Positions 7,362 through 15,920 of a stretch of 64,000 bases of DNA are shown here, piece after piece. The position numbers and the translations under genes were made by a program. Source of the stretch: CAZCEC01 sp964497615 (GTDB lineage: Bacteria > Chloroflexota > Anaerolineae > Anaerolineales > UBA6663). The stretch covers positions 13,961 through 77,960 of the forward strand of contig CAZCEC010000028.1 in NCBI GenBank assembly GCA_964497615.1, written 5' to 3'. Below the pieces are notes generated by a model. It worked only from the letters and a program-made list of their open reading frames with translations, ran no database searches and had not been told where the DNA came from. How positions within the stretch are numbered: position 1 is the first letter of the stretch; every line of letters starts with the position of its first letter.

Positions 7362-8486
7362 CTACCCGCCGACGACCTGCAAGTCGCGGGGCAGGGTAGT
7401 GAGGCTCTCGCAGCCGTCCGCGGTGACGACCACATCGTCCTCGATGCGTACGCCGCCCAGGCCAGGCACGTAGATGCCGGGCTCGACCGTGAAGGTCATG
7501 CCGGGGCCCAGGCTCAGCTCGTTGCGGCCATGCATGGAGGGATCCTCGTGCCCTTCCAGGCCCAGCCCGTGTCCCAGCCGGTGCACAAAGTATTCGCCAT
7601 AGCCACCCTCGGTGATGACGCGGCGGGCGGCAGCGTCCACCTCGGCGGCGGGCACGCCAGGGCGGGTGGCGGCCTGGGCAGCGGCGTTGGCGGCCTGCAC
7701 CAGCGAATAGATCTTCTTCAGCTCGTCGCTCACCTCGCCGACGGCGAAGGTGCGGGTGATATCAGCGGCATAGCCGCCATGCGCCGCGCCCCAGTCCAGC
7801 GTCAGCATATCGCCGGGCTGGATGGCGCGGTCGGTGAGGGCGGCGTGGGGCAAGGCGGAGTTGGGACCGGAGGCGACGATGGGGGCGAAGGGCAGTTCGG
7901 CATCAGAGCCAGCGCGCAGGGTCTGCACCAGCAGTTCAGCGCCGATCTCGCGCTCGGTCATCCCGACGCGGATGCTGGGCAGGGTGGCGCGCAGGGCCTG
8001 TTCGGCGATCTCCGCTGCGCGGCGCATGAGCTTCAACTCCATTTCGTCCTTCGCCATGCGCAGTGCGGCAAAGATGGCCTCCGCAGCATCGATGCGGGGG
8101 CCGAGAAAGGCGTCCTCGATCAGGCGCAGTTCCATCACGCGCATGCGGCGCGACTCGACGCCCATGCGGGCCATGCCGCTGCTGCCGCCCGCCAGCCGCA
8201 GGAGTCCGGCGGCCTCGCGATAGGCGGACACGGGACCATCGGCGTCGGTGTAGTAACAGCCGCGGATGGGGTAGGGGGCGCCGGTCTCCACCTTGCTGGC
8301 CTCCAGGTTGCCGGAGACGATGACGGGATCGCCGGAGGCAGGGAAAAAGCCGGTGGTGGGGCGCTCGCTGAGGTGAAATGACAGGCCGGTGAGGTAATAC
8401 AGATTGGGGCCGGCGACGGCGGCCACGCAGTCCAGCTTGGCCTGGGCCAGGGCGACGCGCAGCCGGTCGAGGCGGTCGAGGTACAT
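7362..8486 (-). CDS. M24 family metallopeptidase (Xaa-Pro aminopeptidase-like)
   Basis: 374 residues from ATG 8486, preceded by GGAG; upstream in-frame sequence crosses the promoter and is excluded. An N-terminal creatinase-like domain (LDRLRVALAQAKLDCVA...) is followed by a pita-bread catalytic domain with the expected metal ligands: Asp in MLTLDWGAAHGGYAADITRTF, His in HRLGHGLGLEGHE, and Glu in FTVEPGIY and VRIEDDV. It should remove an N-terminal residue before proline in the cytoplasm. It is first in a three-gene operon with an esterase and an MFS transporter. Confidence 0.9.
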   Translation of the reverse strand: MYLDRLDRLRVALAQAKLDCVAAVAGPNLYYLTGLSFHLSERPTTGFFPASGDPVIVSGNLEASKVETGAPYPIRGCYYTDADGPVSAYREAAGLLRLAGGSSGMARMGVESRRMRVMELRLIEDAFLGPRIDAAEAIFAALRMAKDEMELKLMRRAAEIAEQALRATLPSIRVGMTEREIGAELLVQTLRAGSDAELPFAPIVASGPNSALPHAALTDRAIQPGDMLTLDWGAAHGGYAADITRTFAVGEVSDELKKIYSLVQAANAAAQAATRPGVPAAEVDAAARRVITEGGYGEYFVHRLGHGLGLEGHEDPSMHGRNELSLGPGMTFTVEPGIYVPGLGGVRIEDDVVVTADGCESLTTLPRDLQVVGG

Positions 8487-8519
8487 GTGGGACTCCAAAT
8501 GAGTGAGGGATGCAGGGCG

Positions 8520-8528
8520 ATTATACCA
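8520..8528 (-). promoter_or_regulatory. extended -10 promoter of the M24 operon
   Basis: On the minus strand TGG TATAAT (8528-8520) is a perfect -10 with a TGn extension; no good -35 is visible. It lies about 34 nt upstream of the ATG at 8486, leaving room for the GGAG ribosome site. It is back to back with the T-box promoter. Confidence 0.6.
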
Positions 8529-8569
8529 ATTTTCGCTTCTGTTCGTCGCTTTCTTTTTCGTCCTGACTA

Positions 8570-8578
8570 TGGCATAAT
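8570..8578 (+). promoter_or_regulatory. extended -10 promoter of the T-box operon
   Basis: TGG CATAAT (8570-8578) is an extended -10. Transcription would begin near 8585, just before the first conserved T-box stem I elements. No clear -35 is present. Confidence 0.55.
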
Positions 8579-8585
8579 CGCTCCA

Positions 8586-8863
8586 CATTGGCGTTGATGG
8601 AAACGAGTAGGCCGCCGTGCGCCTGACAGAGAGCCTGGACCGGTGGAACCCAGGCAGGCTCACCCCGCTGAAAATCCTTCCGGAGCCGCGCCGGCCAAAG
8701 CGCACCTAGCGCAAGTAGTCGGCGCCGCAGTCGCGCCCCGTTAGCGGCGCGCGGGCATGATGGTGCCTGATTGAGCGGCGGCTGGCCGTGCCAGCCGCAA
8801 TCAGGGTGGTACCGCGGGAGACTTGTGCTCTCGTCCCTGCTTGGGATGAGAGCGCGTTTGTTT
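8586..8863 (+). promoter_or_regulatory. T-box leader, isoleucine specifier
   Basis: A full T-box riboswitch. Stem I elements: GATGGAAACGAGTAGG at the base, AGAGAG (8628-8633), and an apical stem CCTGG/CCAGG around a GGTGGAA-containing loop (8634-8654). The 3' side of the specifier loop reads GAAAATCC, placing ATC (Ile) at 8674-8676. The antiterminator bulge AGGGTGGTACCGCG is at 8803-8816; its TGGT (8807-8810) would pair with the ACCA end of uncharged tRNA-Ile. The competing terminator follows at 8825-8863. T-box leaders read uncharged tRNA to let transcription continue. Here ileS is the fourth gene downstream, which fits the Ile specifier. Confidence 0.9.
8825..8863 (+). terminator. T-box regulated terminator
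   Basis: CTCTCGTCCC (8828-8837) pairs with GGGATGAGAG (8843-8852), extended by GC pairs, and is followed by TTTGTTT. The 5' arm CGTCCCT also pairs with AGGG of the T-box bulge to make the alternative antiterminator. Confidence 0.85.
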
Positions 8864-8870
8864 AACGGCC

Positions 8871-9761
8871 ATGAACAACATTCCCCAGCGGCCCTTTGGC
8901 GCCACCGGCCTCACCGTCTCCGCGCTAGGCTTCGGCGGCGGGCAGATCGGCACCCACAGCCTGGCCGACCGCGACGCTGAGCGCCTGGTGGGCCTGGCCC
9001 TGGACCTGGGCATCACCTTGTTCGACACCGCGCGCGGCTATGGCCTGTCTGAGGCGCGGTTGGGGCGCTTCCTGCGCTCGCGCCGGGCTGAGGTTGTGAT
9101 CTCTACCAAGGTGGGCTATGGCATTCCCGGCCAGGCCGATTGGACGGCCGGCGCCGTGACCGCCGGGGTGGATGAGGCGCTGCGAACTCTGGGCACCGAT
9201 TGGATCGACATCGTGCACCTGCACTCCTGCCCGGTAGAGGTCCTGCGCCAGGGCGACGTAAGCGAGGCCTTGGCTGCCGCCCGGCAGGCCGGGAAGATCC
9301 GCGTGGCGGCCTATTCGGGCGAGAACCAGCCGCTGGCCTATGCCATTGCCGACCAGCGCTTCCAGGGTGTGCAGACCTCGGTCAATCTGGCCGACCAGCG
9401 CGGCCTGGCCGCCGCCCTGCCCCAGACACAGGCGCGCGGCCTGGGCGTTATCGCCAAGCGGCCGGTCGCCAATGCGCCCTGGCGCTTCGTCACACGCCCC
9501 TACGGCCACTATGCCGAGGAGTATTGGCACCGCTGGCAGAGAATGGACCTGGACCCGCGCGGGCTGGGCTGGCAGGAGCTCGCCCTGCGCTTCGCCGCCT
9601 TCCTGCCGGAGGTCCATAGCTGCATTGTGGGCACCATCAACCCCGACCACCTGCGCCAGAATGCCGCGGCAGTGAGCCGCGGGCCGCTGCCCGCCGACCA
9701 TGTGGCCGCCATCCAACAGGCGTTTCGCGACCACGACGAGGATTGGGAGGGACTGACGTGA
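8871..9761 (+). CDS. aldo/keto reductase
   Basis: 296-residue TIM-barrel NADPH-dependent oxidoreductase. The catalytic tetrad is visible: Asp52 and Tyr57 in FDTARGYG, Lys80 in STKVGYG and His118 in DIVHLH. The nearby IAKRPVANAPW replaces the usual cofactor-region sequence but keeps the barrel pattern. It is the first gene after the T-box terminator, so its transcription depends on uncharged tRNA-Ile, although no link to isoleucine metabolism is known for the family. There is no clear Shine-Dalgarno before ATG 8871. The stop overlaps the next start (GTGA). Confidence 0.88.
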   Translation: MNNIPQRPFGATGLTVSALGFGGGQIGTHSLADRDAERLVGLALDLGITLFDTARGYGLSEARLGRFLRSRRAEVVISTKVGYGIPGQADWTAGAVTAGVDEALRTLGTDWIDIVHLHSCPVEVLRQGDVSEALAAARQAGKIRVAAYSGENQPLAYAIADQRFQGVQTSVNLADQRGLAAALPQTQARGLGVIAKRPVANAPWRFVTRPYGHYAEEYWHRWQRMDLDPRGLGWQELALRFAAFLPEVHSCIVGTINPDHLRQNAAAVSRGPLPADHVAAIQQAFRDHDEDWEGLT

Positions 9762-10477
9762 CTGAATTGATCTATCACACCGACGCCTACGCCCGCGAGT
9801 TCGACGCCGTTGTTACTGCCGTGGAAGGCAATGCCGTGGCCCTGGACCGCACTGCGTTCTATCCCGGCGGCGGGGGCCAACCCAACGACGTTGGCAGGCT
9901 CACCGCCATCGATGGACAATCCTGGGCGGTAGTCAAGGTGGGCAAAGCAGGCAGCAATATCTGGCATGAGTTGGACAACCCGCCACCCGCCGTGGGCGCA
10001 TCCGTGCGCGGGCAATTGGATTGGGACCGGCGCTACGCGCTGATGCGCACCCACACCGCCATGCACATCCTGTGCGGCGTTATCTTTCGCGACTATGGCG
10101 CCAGCGTCACCGGCGGCAACATGGAACCTTTGCGCGGCCGCATGGACTTCGAGTTCGAGACCATGCGCCAGGAGTTGGTGCGCGAGATCGAGACCCGCAT
10201 CAATGCCGAGGTCGCCGCCGCCCGCGATGTGCGTGTCAAGATTCTGCCGCGCGCCGAGGCCTTCGCCATCCCCGATCTGATCCGCACCAAGATCAACCTG
10301 CTGCCGGAGGGCATCGCCGAAGTCCGCACGGTGGAGATCGTGGGGCTCGACTTGCAGGCCGACGGCGGCACCCACGTCGCCAACACACGCGAGGTCGGGC
10401 ACATCCGTGTCGCCGACTACAAGAGCAAAGGCAAGATCAACAAGCGCCTCGAGGTGGTCGTTGAGGCGCCAGGCTAG
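9758..10477 (+). CDS. AlaX-type alanyl-tRNA editing hydrolase
   Basis: 239 residues from GTG 9758, overlapping the previous stop by 4 nt. It is a stand-alone homologue of the AlaRS editing domain: RTAFYPGGGGQPND, the zinc motif HTAMH and the C-terminal GGTHVANTREVGH. The family hydrolyses Ser- or Gly-mischarged tRNA-Ala. In the CGGTH motif the Cys zinc ligand is replaced by Asp (ADGGTHV), so the metal would be held by three His plus Asp, or the site is altered. It lies between an aldo/keto reductase and an EEP gene in the Ile T-box operon that ends in ileS, giving a second tRNA-aminoacylation function in the unit. Confidence 0.85.
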   Translation: MTELIYHTDAYAREFDAVVTAVEGNAVALDRTAFYPGGGGQPNDVGRLTAIDGQSWAVVKVGKAGSNIWHELDNPPPAVGASVRGQLDWDRRYALMRTHTAMHILCGVIFRDYGASVTGGNMEPLRGRMDFEFETMRQELVREIETRINAEVAAARDVRVKILPRAEAFAIPDLIRTKINLLPEGIAEVRTVEIVGLDLQADGGTHVANTREVGHIRVADYKSKGKINKRLEVVVEAPG

Positions 10478-11501
10478 CCCGCCAGGCCCGCGCACGCCGC
10501 CCGGCTGGCGGCACGCTCTGCGGGGCGCGCTGCTCACCGGCGCGCTGGCCTATGCGGCCGGGCTGCTGGCGTGGTTCGTCCTGTCGCTGCTGCTGCGCGA
10601 CCAGTGGCGGTGGCTGTTCGCCATCAACGCCATGGCGCCTTATCTCTTCCTGCCCTTGCCCTTGGCACTGGCTATTGGGATGGTGACACGGCGCCTGCCG
10701 CTGCTCGCGCTCTGTCTCGCGGGCACCGCCATTTGGGTGGGGCTGTATGGCCCGCTGTTTATGCCGCGCCTCCAGGCAGCGCCATCCGGCGGCCAGGCGC
10801 TGCGTGTGATGACCACCAATGTGCTGGGCTGGAACCAGCAGGTCGAGGGCGTAGTGGCCGCCCTACGCGCCTCTGGCGCGGACATCATCGCCATCCAGGA
10901 GCTAAATCTGCTACAGGCCGCCGCCATCCGCACGGAGCTGGCGGCCGAATATCCATATCAGATCCTGGACCCGCAGAATGGGGTCAGTGGCTCTGGCCTG
11001 ATCAGCCGCTATCCATTCACACCGACAGGCGAAACGCTGTCCGGCGGTTTCAGGGGCACCACCCACATCGTGCGGGTTGACGTGAATGGGGCGGTGATCA
11101 CCTTCGTCCGGTTTCATTTGCTCTCGGGCATTGGCCTGGTGGCCGAGCGGCAGGCAGCCGCCGAGTCCTTGGCCGCCTTTGCCGCCGCCCAACCCGGCCC
11201 CGTCATTGCCGCCGGCGACCTGAACGCCACACCGTTGAACGAGGCGCATCGCACTGTGGCGCGCGTCCTCACCGACGCCTGGGAGGCCCAGGGGCAAGGC
11301 TTCGGGCACACCTTCCCCGGCGCGTTGTCGCCCGGCTCATCGCGCCCTGTGCTCGCGGGCGTGGCCGTGCCCATGTGGCTCGTGCGCATTGACTACATCT
11401 TCTATTCCGGCCATTTCCGCGCCGTCAACGCCGCCTTCGGCCCGTGGGACGCAGTCAGCGACCACCGTCCCGTCGTTGCCGACCTGGTGCTGCAACCATA
11501 G
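10461..11501 (+). CDS. membrane-anchored endonuclease/exonuclease/phosphatase family protein
   Basis: About 346 residues. The start is uncertain: TTG 10461 overlaps the AlaX end by 17 nt and gives a short basic leader before three membrane segments (residues about 20-90). The rest is an EEP domain: RVMTTNVLGWN, AIQELN, AAGDLNATP, IDYIFYSG and SDHRPVVADL supply the metal-binding Asn, Glu, Asp and His residues. Proteins of this layout act as outward-facing phosphodiesterases or phosphatases. The substrate is unknown, as is the reason for its place in an isoleucyl-tRNA synthetase operon. Confidence 0.8.
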   Translation: MRRQASPPGPRTPPGWRHALRGALLTGALAYAAGLLAWFVLSLLLRDQWRWLFAINAMAPYLFLPLPLALAIGMVTRRLPLLALCLAGTAIWVGLYGPLFMPRLQAAPSGGQALRVMTTNVLGWNQQVEGVVAALRASGADIIAIQELNLLQAAAIRTELAAEYPYQILDPQNGVSGSGLISRYPFTPTGETLSGGFRGTTHIVRVDVNGAVITFVRFHLLSGIGLVAERQAAAESLAAFAAAQPGPVIAAGDLNATPLNEAHRTVARVLTDAWEAQGQGFGHTFPGALSPGSSRPVLAGVAVPMWLVRIDYIFYSGHFRAVNAAFGPWDAVSDHRPVVADLVLQP

Positions 11502-11508
11502 AGGTCCC

Positions 11509-14500
11509 ATGTTCACACCCGTCTCCTCCAAGCCCGACTTTCCCACCCTCGAGCGCGCCACCCTCGCCTGGTGGCGCGAGACGCGCGCCTTCGACAAGCT
11601 GCGCGCCCTGCGCCGCGGCGGCCCCACCTACTCCTTTCTCGACGGGCCGATCACCGCCAATAACCCCATGGGCGTGCACCACGCCTGGGGCCGCACCTAC
11701 AAGGACCTTTGGCAGCGCTATTACGCCATGCGCGGCTACGACGAGCGCTGGCAGAACGGCTTCGACTGCCAGGGCCTGTGGGTGGAGGTCAACGTCGAGA
11801 AGGACCTCGGCTTCAAGACCAAGAAGGACATCGAGGACTACGGACTGGCGCAGTTCGTTCTCTTGTGCAAACAGCGCGTGCTCAACTACGCCGCCGTGCA
11901 GACCGAGCAGTCCCTCCGGCTGGGCATGTGGATGGACTGGAATGAGCCGGCCACCCTGCGCCTGCTGCGCGATAAGCTGTCCGACGACCCGCATGGCCTG
12001 CTCACCCTGGATGGCCCAGCAGGTCCCGTCACCGGCACGCCGGAGCACTTGGTGGGCCAGCTTGGCTTGCCCGCCCTGGGCGGCTCCTATTTCACCTTTA
12101 GCGACAAGAACAACTACGACATCTGGCGCTTTCTCAAGGCGTGTCACGCGCAAGGCTGGATCTACAAGGGCACCGACGTCATGCCCTGGTGCTGGCGCTG
12201 CGGCACCGGCATCAGCCAGCACGAGATCGTCACCGAAGGTTACATCGAGAAGCAGGACCCCGGCCTCACCGTCCGCTTCCCGCTCCTCGGCGCCGATGGC
12301 GCGCCCACCGGCGAGTCCCTCCTGGTGTGGACCACCACGCCCTGGACGCTCACCTCCAACGTGGCCGCCGCCGTCGGGCCGGAGCTAACCTACGTCAAGG
12401 TGCGGCAGGGCGAAGAGGTGCTTTACCTGTCCAAGGGCTGCGCGCACATGCTTATCGGCCCTTACGAAGTGCTGGCCGAGCTGCCCGGCCGCGATCTGGC
12501 CGGCTGGGCCTATGCTGGTCCATTCGACGACCTGCCCGCCGCCCAGCACCCCGGCGGCTGGGCCGAGCCGGGTTTGCGCCGCCTGCTGACCAGCATCCCG
12601 GAGACCGCCACCCAAGCCCACCGCGTCATCCTATGGGCGGATGTGGGCGAGGCCGAAGGCACCGGCATCGTCCACATCGCCCCCGGCTGCGGCGCGGAAG
12701 ACTATCAACTCCACAAGGAGTATGGCCTGCCCGTCGTCGCGCCCTTGGACGAGAACGGCGTCTACATCGATGGCTTCGGCTGGCTATCGGGCCAGCATGT
12801 CTCCGGCGTTACCGACGGCATCGTGGCCGCCCTGCGCGCCAAGGACCGCTTCTACCGGCTGGAGCCTTACACCCACCGCTACCCGCAGTGCTGGCGCTGC
12901 GCCACGCCCCTTGTCTTCCGCCTGGTGGATGAGTGGTTCATCAGCATGGACGGTCTGCGCCAGCCGCTGATGGATGTGACCAACCAGATCCGCTGGGTGC
13001 CGGAGTTCGGCCGCGAGCGCGAGCTGGACTGGCTGCGCAACATGCACGACTGGATGATCTCCAAGAAGCGCTACTGGGGTCTGGCCCTGCCCGTCTGGGA
13101 GTGCGAGCACTGCGGCCACTTCGACGTGCTGGGCAGCCGCGACGAGCTTGAGGAGCGCGCCGTGGAGGGTTGGGAGACCTTCGACGGCCACACCCCGCAC
13201 CGGCCCTATATCGACGCGGTCAAGATCGCCTGCTCCGAGTGCGGGAACAAGGCCAGCCGCATCGCCGACGTGGGCAACCCCTGGCTGGATGCCGGCATCG
13301 TCTCGCTTTCGACCCTGCGCTACGAGACCGACCCGGCCTATTGGCGCAAGTGGTTCCCCGCCGACTTCATCACCGAGTCGTTCCCCGGCCAATTCCGCAA
13401 CTGGTTCTACTCGCTGCTGGTGATGGCGACCGCGCTGGAGCGCCAGCCCCCCACGCGCACCGTGCTCGGCTTCGCCACCCTGCTGGCCGAGGATGGCCGC
13501 GCCATGCACAAGTCGTGGGGCAACATGATCGAGTTCAACGAGGCCGCCGACACCATCGGCGCCGACGTCATGCGCTGGATGTTCGCCGACCAGCGCTATG
13601 AAGCCGACATGCTCTTCGGCTATGAGCACGCCAAGGAGACGGTCAAGCGCTTCTTCCTGCCGCTGTGGAACACGTACAGCTTCTTCGTCACCTACGCCAA
13701 TCTGGACAAATGGACACCCCCGAGTCCCCTGAGTCCCTTGAGTCCCCAGCAACCAAGTTCATTGGACCAGTGGATATTGGCGCGGCTCAATTCGCTCATC
13801 GCCGAGGTGACCGCGGCACTGGACGACTACTTTGCCTACAAGGCCACCCGCCCGGTGGAGCAGTTCCTCGACGACCTGAGCAACTGGTACGTGCGCCGGT
13901 CGCGGCGGCGCTTCTGGCGCTCTGAAGCCGACGCTGACAAGCAGGCGGCTTATAGCACGCTCTACGAGGTGCTGGTGACGCTCACCAAGCTCCTGGCCCC
14001 CATCATCCCCTTCGCCACCGAGACCATGTACCAGAACCTGGTGCGCGGCGTGGACTCCACCGCGCCCGAGAGCGTGCACCACTGCCTGTGGCCCCAGCCC
14101 AATCCGGCCTGGACCGACGAGGCCCTGCTGGCCGACATGGCCACGGCCCGCGGCGTGGTGGCGCTGGGCCACGCCACCCGCGCTGCCCACAACCTCAAGG
14201 TGCGCCAGCCGCTGGCCCGCGCCGTGGCCGTCGTCCCGCCCAACCAAGCCGCCGGCCTGCTTCGCATGCAGGACCTCGTCGCCGACGAGTTGAATGTCAA
14301 GACCGTCGAGATAGCAGCTAACGAGGCCGAGTTGATCACCTACAAGCTGCTGCCCAACAACAAGCTCCTCGGCCCGAAGTTTGGCGCCCGCTTCCCGCAG
14401 GTGCGCGCCGCCCTATCTGCCGCCGACCCCGCCGCCGCCGTGCTCACCCTGCGCGCCGGCCACGCCCTGGACCTGGCGCTGGAGGACGGCGAGCTAGCCG

Positions 14501-15351
14501 CCCTGACCCTGGAAGAGGTGATCATCAACCCGCAGCCGCGCCCCGGCTTTGCCGTCGCCGCCGAAGGTGAAGCCGTCGTCGCCCTCGACACCACCCTCAC
14601 CCCCGAATTGCGCGCCGAAGGCTACGCCCGCGAGATCGTCCGCCGCATCCAGGACCTGCGCAAGTCCGCCGGGTTTGACATCTCCGACCGCATCGCTACA
14701 TACTACCAGTGCGCGCCCGAGCTGGCCGATACCTTCATCGGCTTCGCGGAGTACATCAAGGCCGAGACCCTAAGCCTCCACCTGCTCTCCGGCGCGGCCC
14801 CGGCCCAGGCCGCCACCGCCTCCGACACCATCGAGGGTTACGCCATGACCATCAGCCTGACGCCCGCGAACGATCCTGAACCGCCCCAGGACGCGACTGG
14901 CGCCCCGCCCGAAGGCGACTCCGCTGCCGCCACGTCCCAGGCACCAGCCGAGGCCGAAGCGCCTCTCACCGCCCACCCTGGCGCCCGCGACGAAGGCGAT
15001 GCCCCATCGCCCGCCGCCGCGCCCGAGCCGGCCACCGTGCTCACCCCTGAGATCAGCGGCCCCGCGCCTGCCACCCCGCCCGCGCGCCCGGCGCGCCCCG
15101 CCCCGCGCAAGAGCGCGAAGAAGGCCGGGAAGAAGGCGGCCAAGAAAACGTCCAAGAGGGCCACAAAGAAGGCCGCCACGAAAGCGGTAAAGAAGCCGGC
15201 GAAGAAAGTAGCGAAGAAGGCCAGCGCCAAGAAGGCGGCCAAGAAAACCGCCAAGAAGGCGGCGAAGAATGTAGCGAAGAAGTCTGGCGCAAAGAAGGCT
15301 GCAAGGAAAGTTGGGAAGAAGGCGGCAAAGACGACCGGCAAGAGGCGCTAA
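11509..15351 (+). CDS. ileS: isoleucyl-tRNA synthetase with Lys/Ala-rich C-terminal tail
   Basis: 1280 residues from ATG 11509, 7 nt after the EEP stop. The class I core has GVHHAWG at the HIGH position (about 55-61) and AMHKSWGN at the KMSKS position (665-672), both variant. Editing-domain motif WTTTPWTLTSN, two CWRC pairs and further CxxC knuckles are present. An insertion rich in Pro and Ser (about 737-748) joins catalytic and anticodon-binding parts. After the normal end (about residue 1115) come a Pro/Ala/Glu linker of some 80 residues and a terminal 80-residue tail of repeated KKAAKK-like units resembling histone H1. The Ile T-box at 8586 supports the Ile assignment. Confidence 0.9.
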   Translation: MFTPVSSKPDFPTLERATLAWWRETRAFDKLRALRRGGPTYSFLDGPITANNPMGVHHAWGRTYKDLWQRYYAMRGYDERWQNGFDCQGLWVEVNVEKDLGFKTKKDIEDYGLAQFVLLCKQRVLNYAAVQTEQSLRLGMWMDWNEPATLRLLRDKLSDDPHGLLTLDGPAGPVTGTPEHLVGQLGLPALGGSYFTFSDKNNYDIWRFLKACHAQGWIYKGTDVMPWCWRCGTGISQHEIVTEGYIEKQDPGLTVRFPLLGADGAPTGESLLVWTTTPWTLTSNVAAAVGPELTYVKVRQGEEVLYLSKGCAHMLIGPYEVLAELPGRDLAGWAYAGPFDDLPAAQHPGGWAEPGLRRLLTSIPETATQAHRVILWADVGEAEGTGIVHIAPGCGAEDYQLHKEYGLPVVAPLDENGVYIDGFGWLSGQHVSGVTDGIVAALRAKDRFYRLEPYTHRYPQCWRCATPLVFRLVDEWFISMDGLRQPLMDVTNQIRWVPEFGRERELDWLRNMHDWMISKKRYWGLALPVWECEHCGHFDVLGSRDELEERAVEGWETFDGHTPHRPYIDAVKIACSECGNKASRIADVGNPWLDAGIVSLSTLRYETDPAYWRKWFPADFITESFPGQFRNWFYSLLVMATALERQPPTRTVLGFATLLAEDGRAMHKSWGNMIEFNEAADTIGADVMRWMFADQRYEADMLFGYEHAKETVKRFFLPLWNTYSFFVTYANLDKWTPPSPLSPLSPQQPSSLDQWILARLNSLIAEVTAALDDYFAYKATRPVEQFLDDLSNWYVRRSRRRFWRSEADADKQAAYSTLYEVLVTLTKLLAPIIPFATETMYQNLVRGVDSTAPESVHHCLWPQPNPAWTDEALLADMATARGVVALGHATRAAHNLKVRQPLARAVAVVPPNQAAGLLRMQDLVADELNVKTVEIAANEAELITYKLLPNNKLLGPKFGARFPQVRAALSAADPAAAVLTLRAGHALDLALEDGELAALTLEEVIINPQPRPGFAVAAEGEAVVALDTTLTPELRAEGYAREIVRRIQDLRKSAGFDISDRIATYYQCAPELADTFIGFAEYIKAETLSLHLLSGAAPAQAATASDTIEGYAMTISLTPANDPEPPQDATGAPPEGDSAAATSQAPAEAEAPLTAHPGARDEGDAPSPAAAPEPATVLTPEISGPAPATPPARPARPAPRKSAKKAGKKAAKKTSKRATKKAATKAVKKPAKKVAKKASAKKAAKKTAKKAAKNVAKKSGAKKAARKVGKKAAKTTGKRR

Positions 15352-15403
15352 GAGCGACTTACAAAACAAAGGCGCAGGTCGAGACGTTAGCAAGGAGAGG
15401 CCA

Positions 15404-15835
15404 GTGACAGGTCAAACTGAACCTCAGGTGACACTTGAGATTACCTGCCTGCATCCACCCATGCGACAAGGAGCCTTTGGACTTCAGGACAAGAACCAGC
15501 GGCTGCATCCCCCGGCGCAGGCGGCCGGCGGTTCAGCCGTATTCCGCTGCCAGGTACGGGCGAAACCAGCGGCGGCCGGTGGTCCACCAAACTTTTCGGG
15601 AGCATTCACGCACGGCACACCGCATGACCGTTTTCTGTATTTGAGCCTTCGCCCGGTAGACGGCCCGCAGGAGGTCTGGATCAAGCGGATCAAAGTGCCC
15701 TTGAAGTCCATCACCTGGGAGCAGGTGGAAGCCGCAGCCAGGGATGCCGATGCGCGGCTGGCCTGCACCGTGGAGGGAGGCGGCTCGGGGACGGTGAAAC
15801 TGATCGGCAAAGGCTGGCAGGTTGTGAGGAAATAG
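15404..15835 (+). CDS. DUF5990-like protein
   Basis: 143 residues from GTG 15404, preceded by AAGGAGAGG. The sequence pattern (ITCLHPP..., GLQDK, PNFSGAFTHGTPHDRFLYL, KRIKVPLKSITWEQV) matches my memory of the DUF5990 family, a small beta-rich family of unknown function. It lies 52 nt after ileS and could be read from the same transcript. There is no signal peptide. Nothing in it indicates catalysis. Confidence 0.6.
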   Translation: MTGQTEPQVTLEITCLHPPMRQGAFGLQDKNQRLHPPAQAAGGSAVFRCQVRAKPAAAGGPPNFSGAFTHGTPHDRFLYLSLRPVDGPQEVWIKRIKVPLKSITWEQVEAAARDADARLACTVEGGGSGTVKLIGKGWQVVRK

Positions 15836-15920
15836 ACCTGGATTGGACTGCGCTCTCCGCCATTCGGGAGTATCATTCGCCCCTGTGTGCCATTCGCCTG
15901 AACCACGCGGGAGCTAACCC

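Noticed and set aside
8586..8820. T-box region considered as a tRNA gene
   Set aside because: It has the T-box sequence AGGGTGGTACCGCG and terminator but no tRNA cloverleaf or CCA end. No tRNA or rRNA gene was recognised elsewhere in the window either.
13759..15393. Long minus-strand frames opposite ileS, including a Leu/Phe-rich one over the Lys tail
   Set aside because: They are reverse images of Lys/Ala codons (AAG/GCC read as CTT/GGC), with no start signal. The plus-strand gene explains the DNA.
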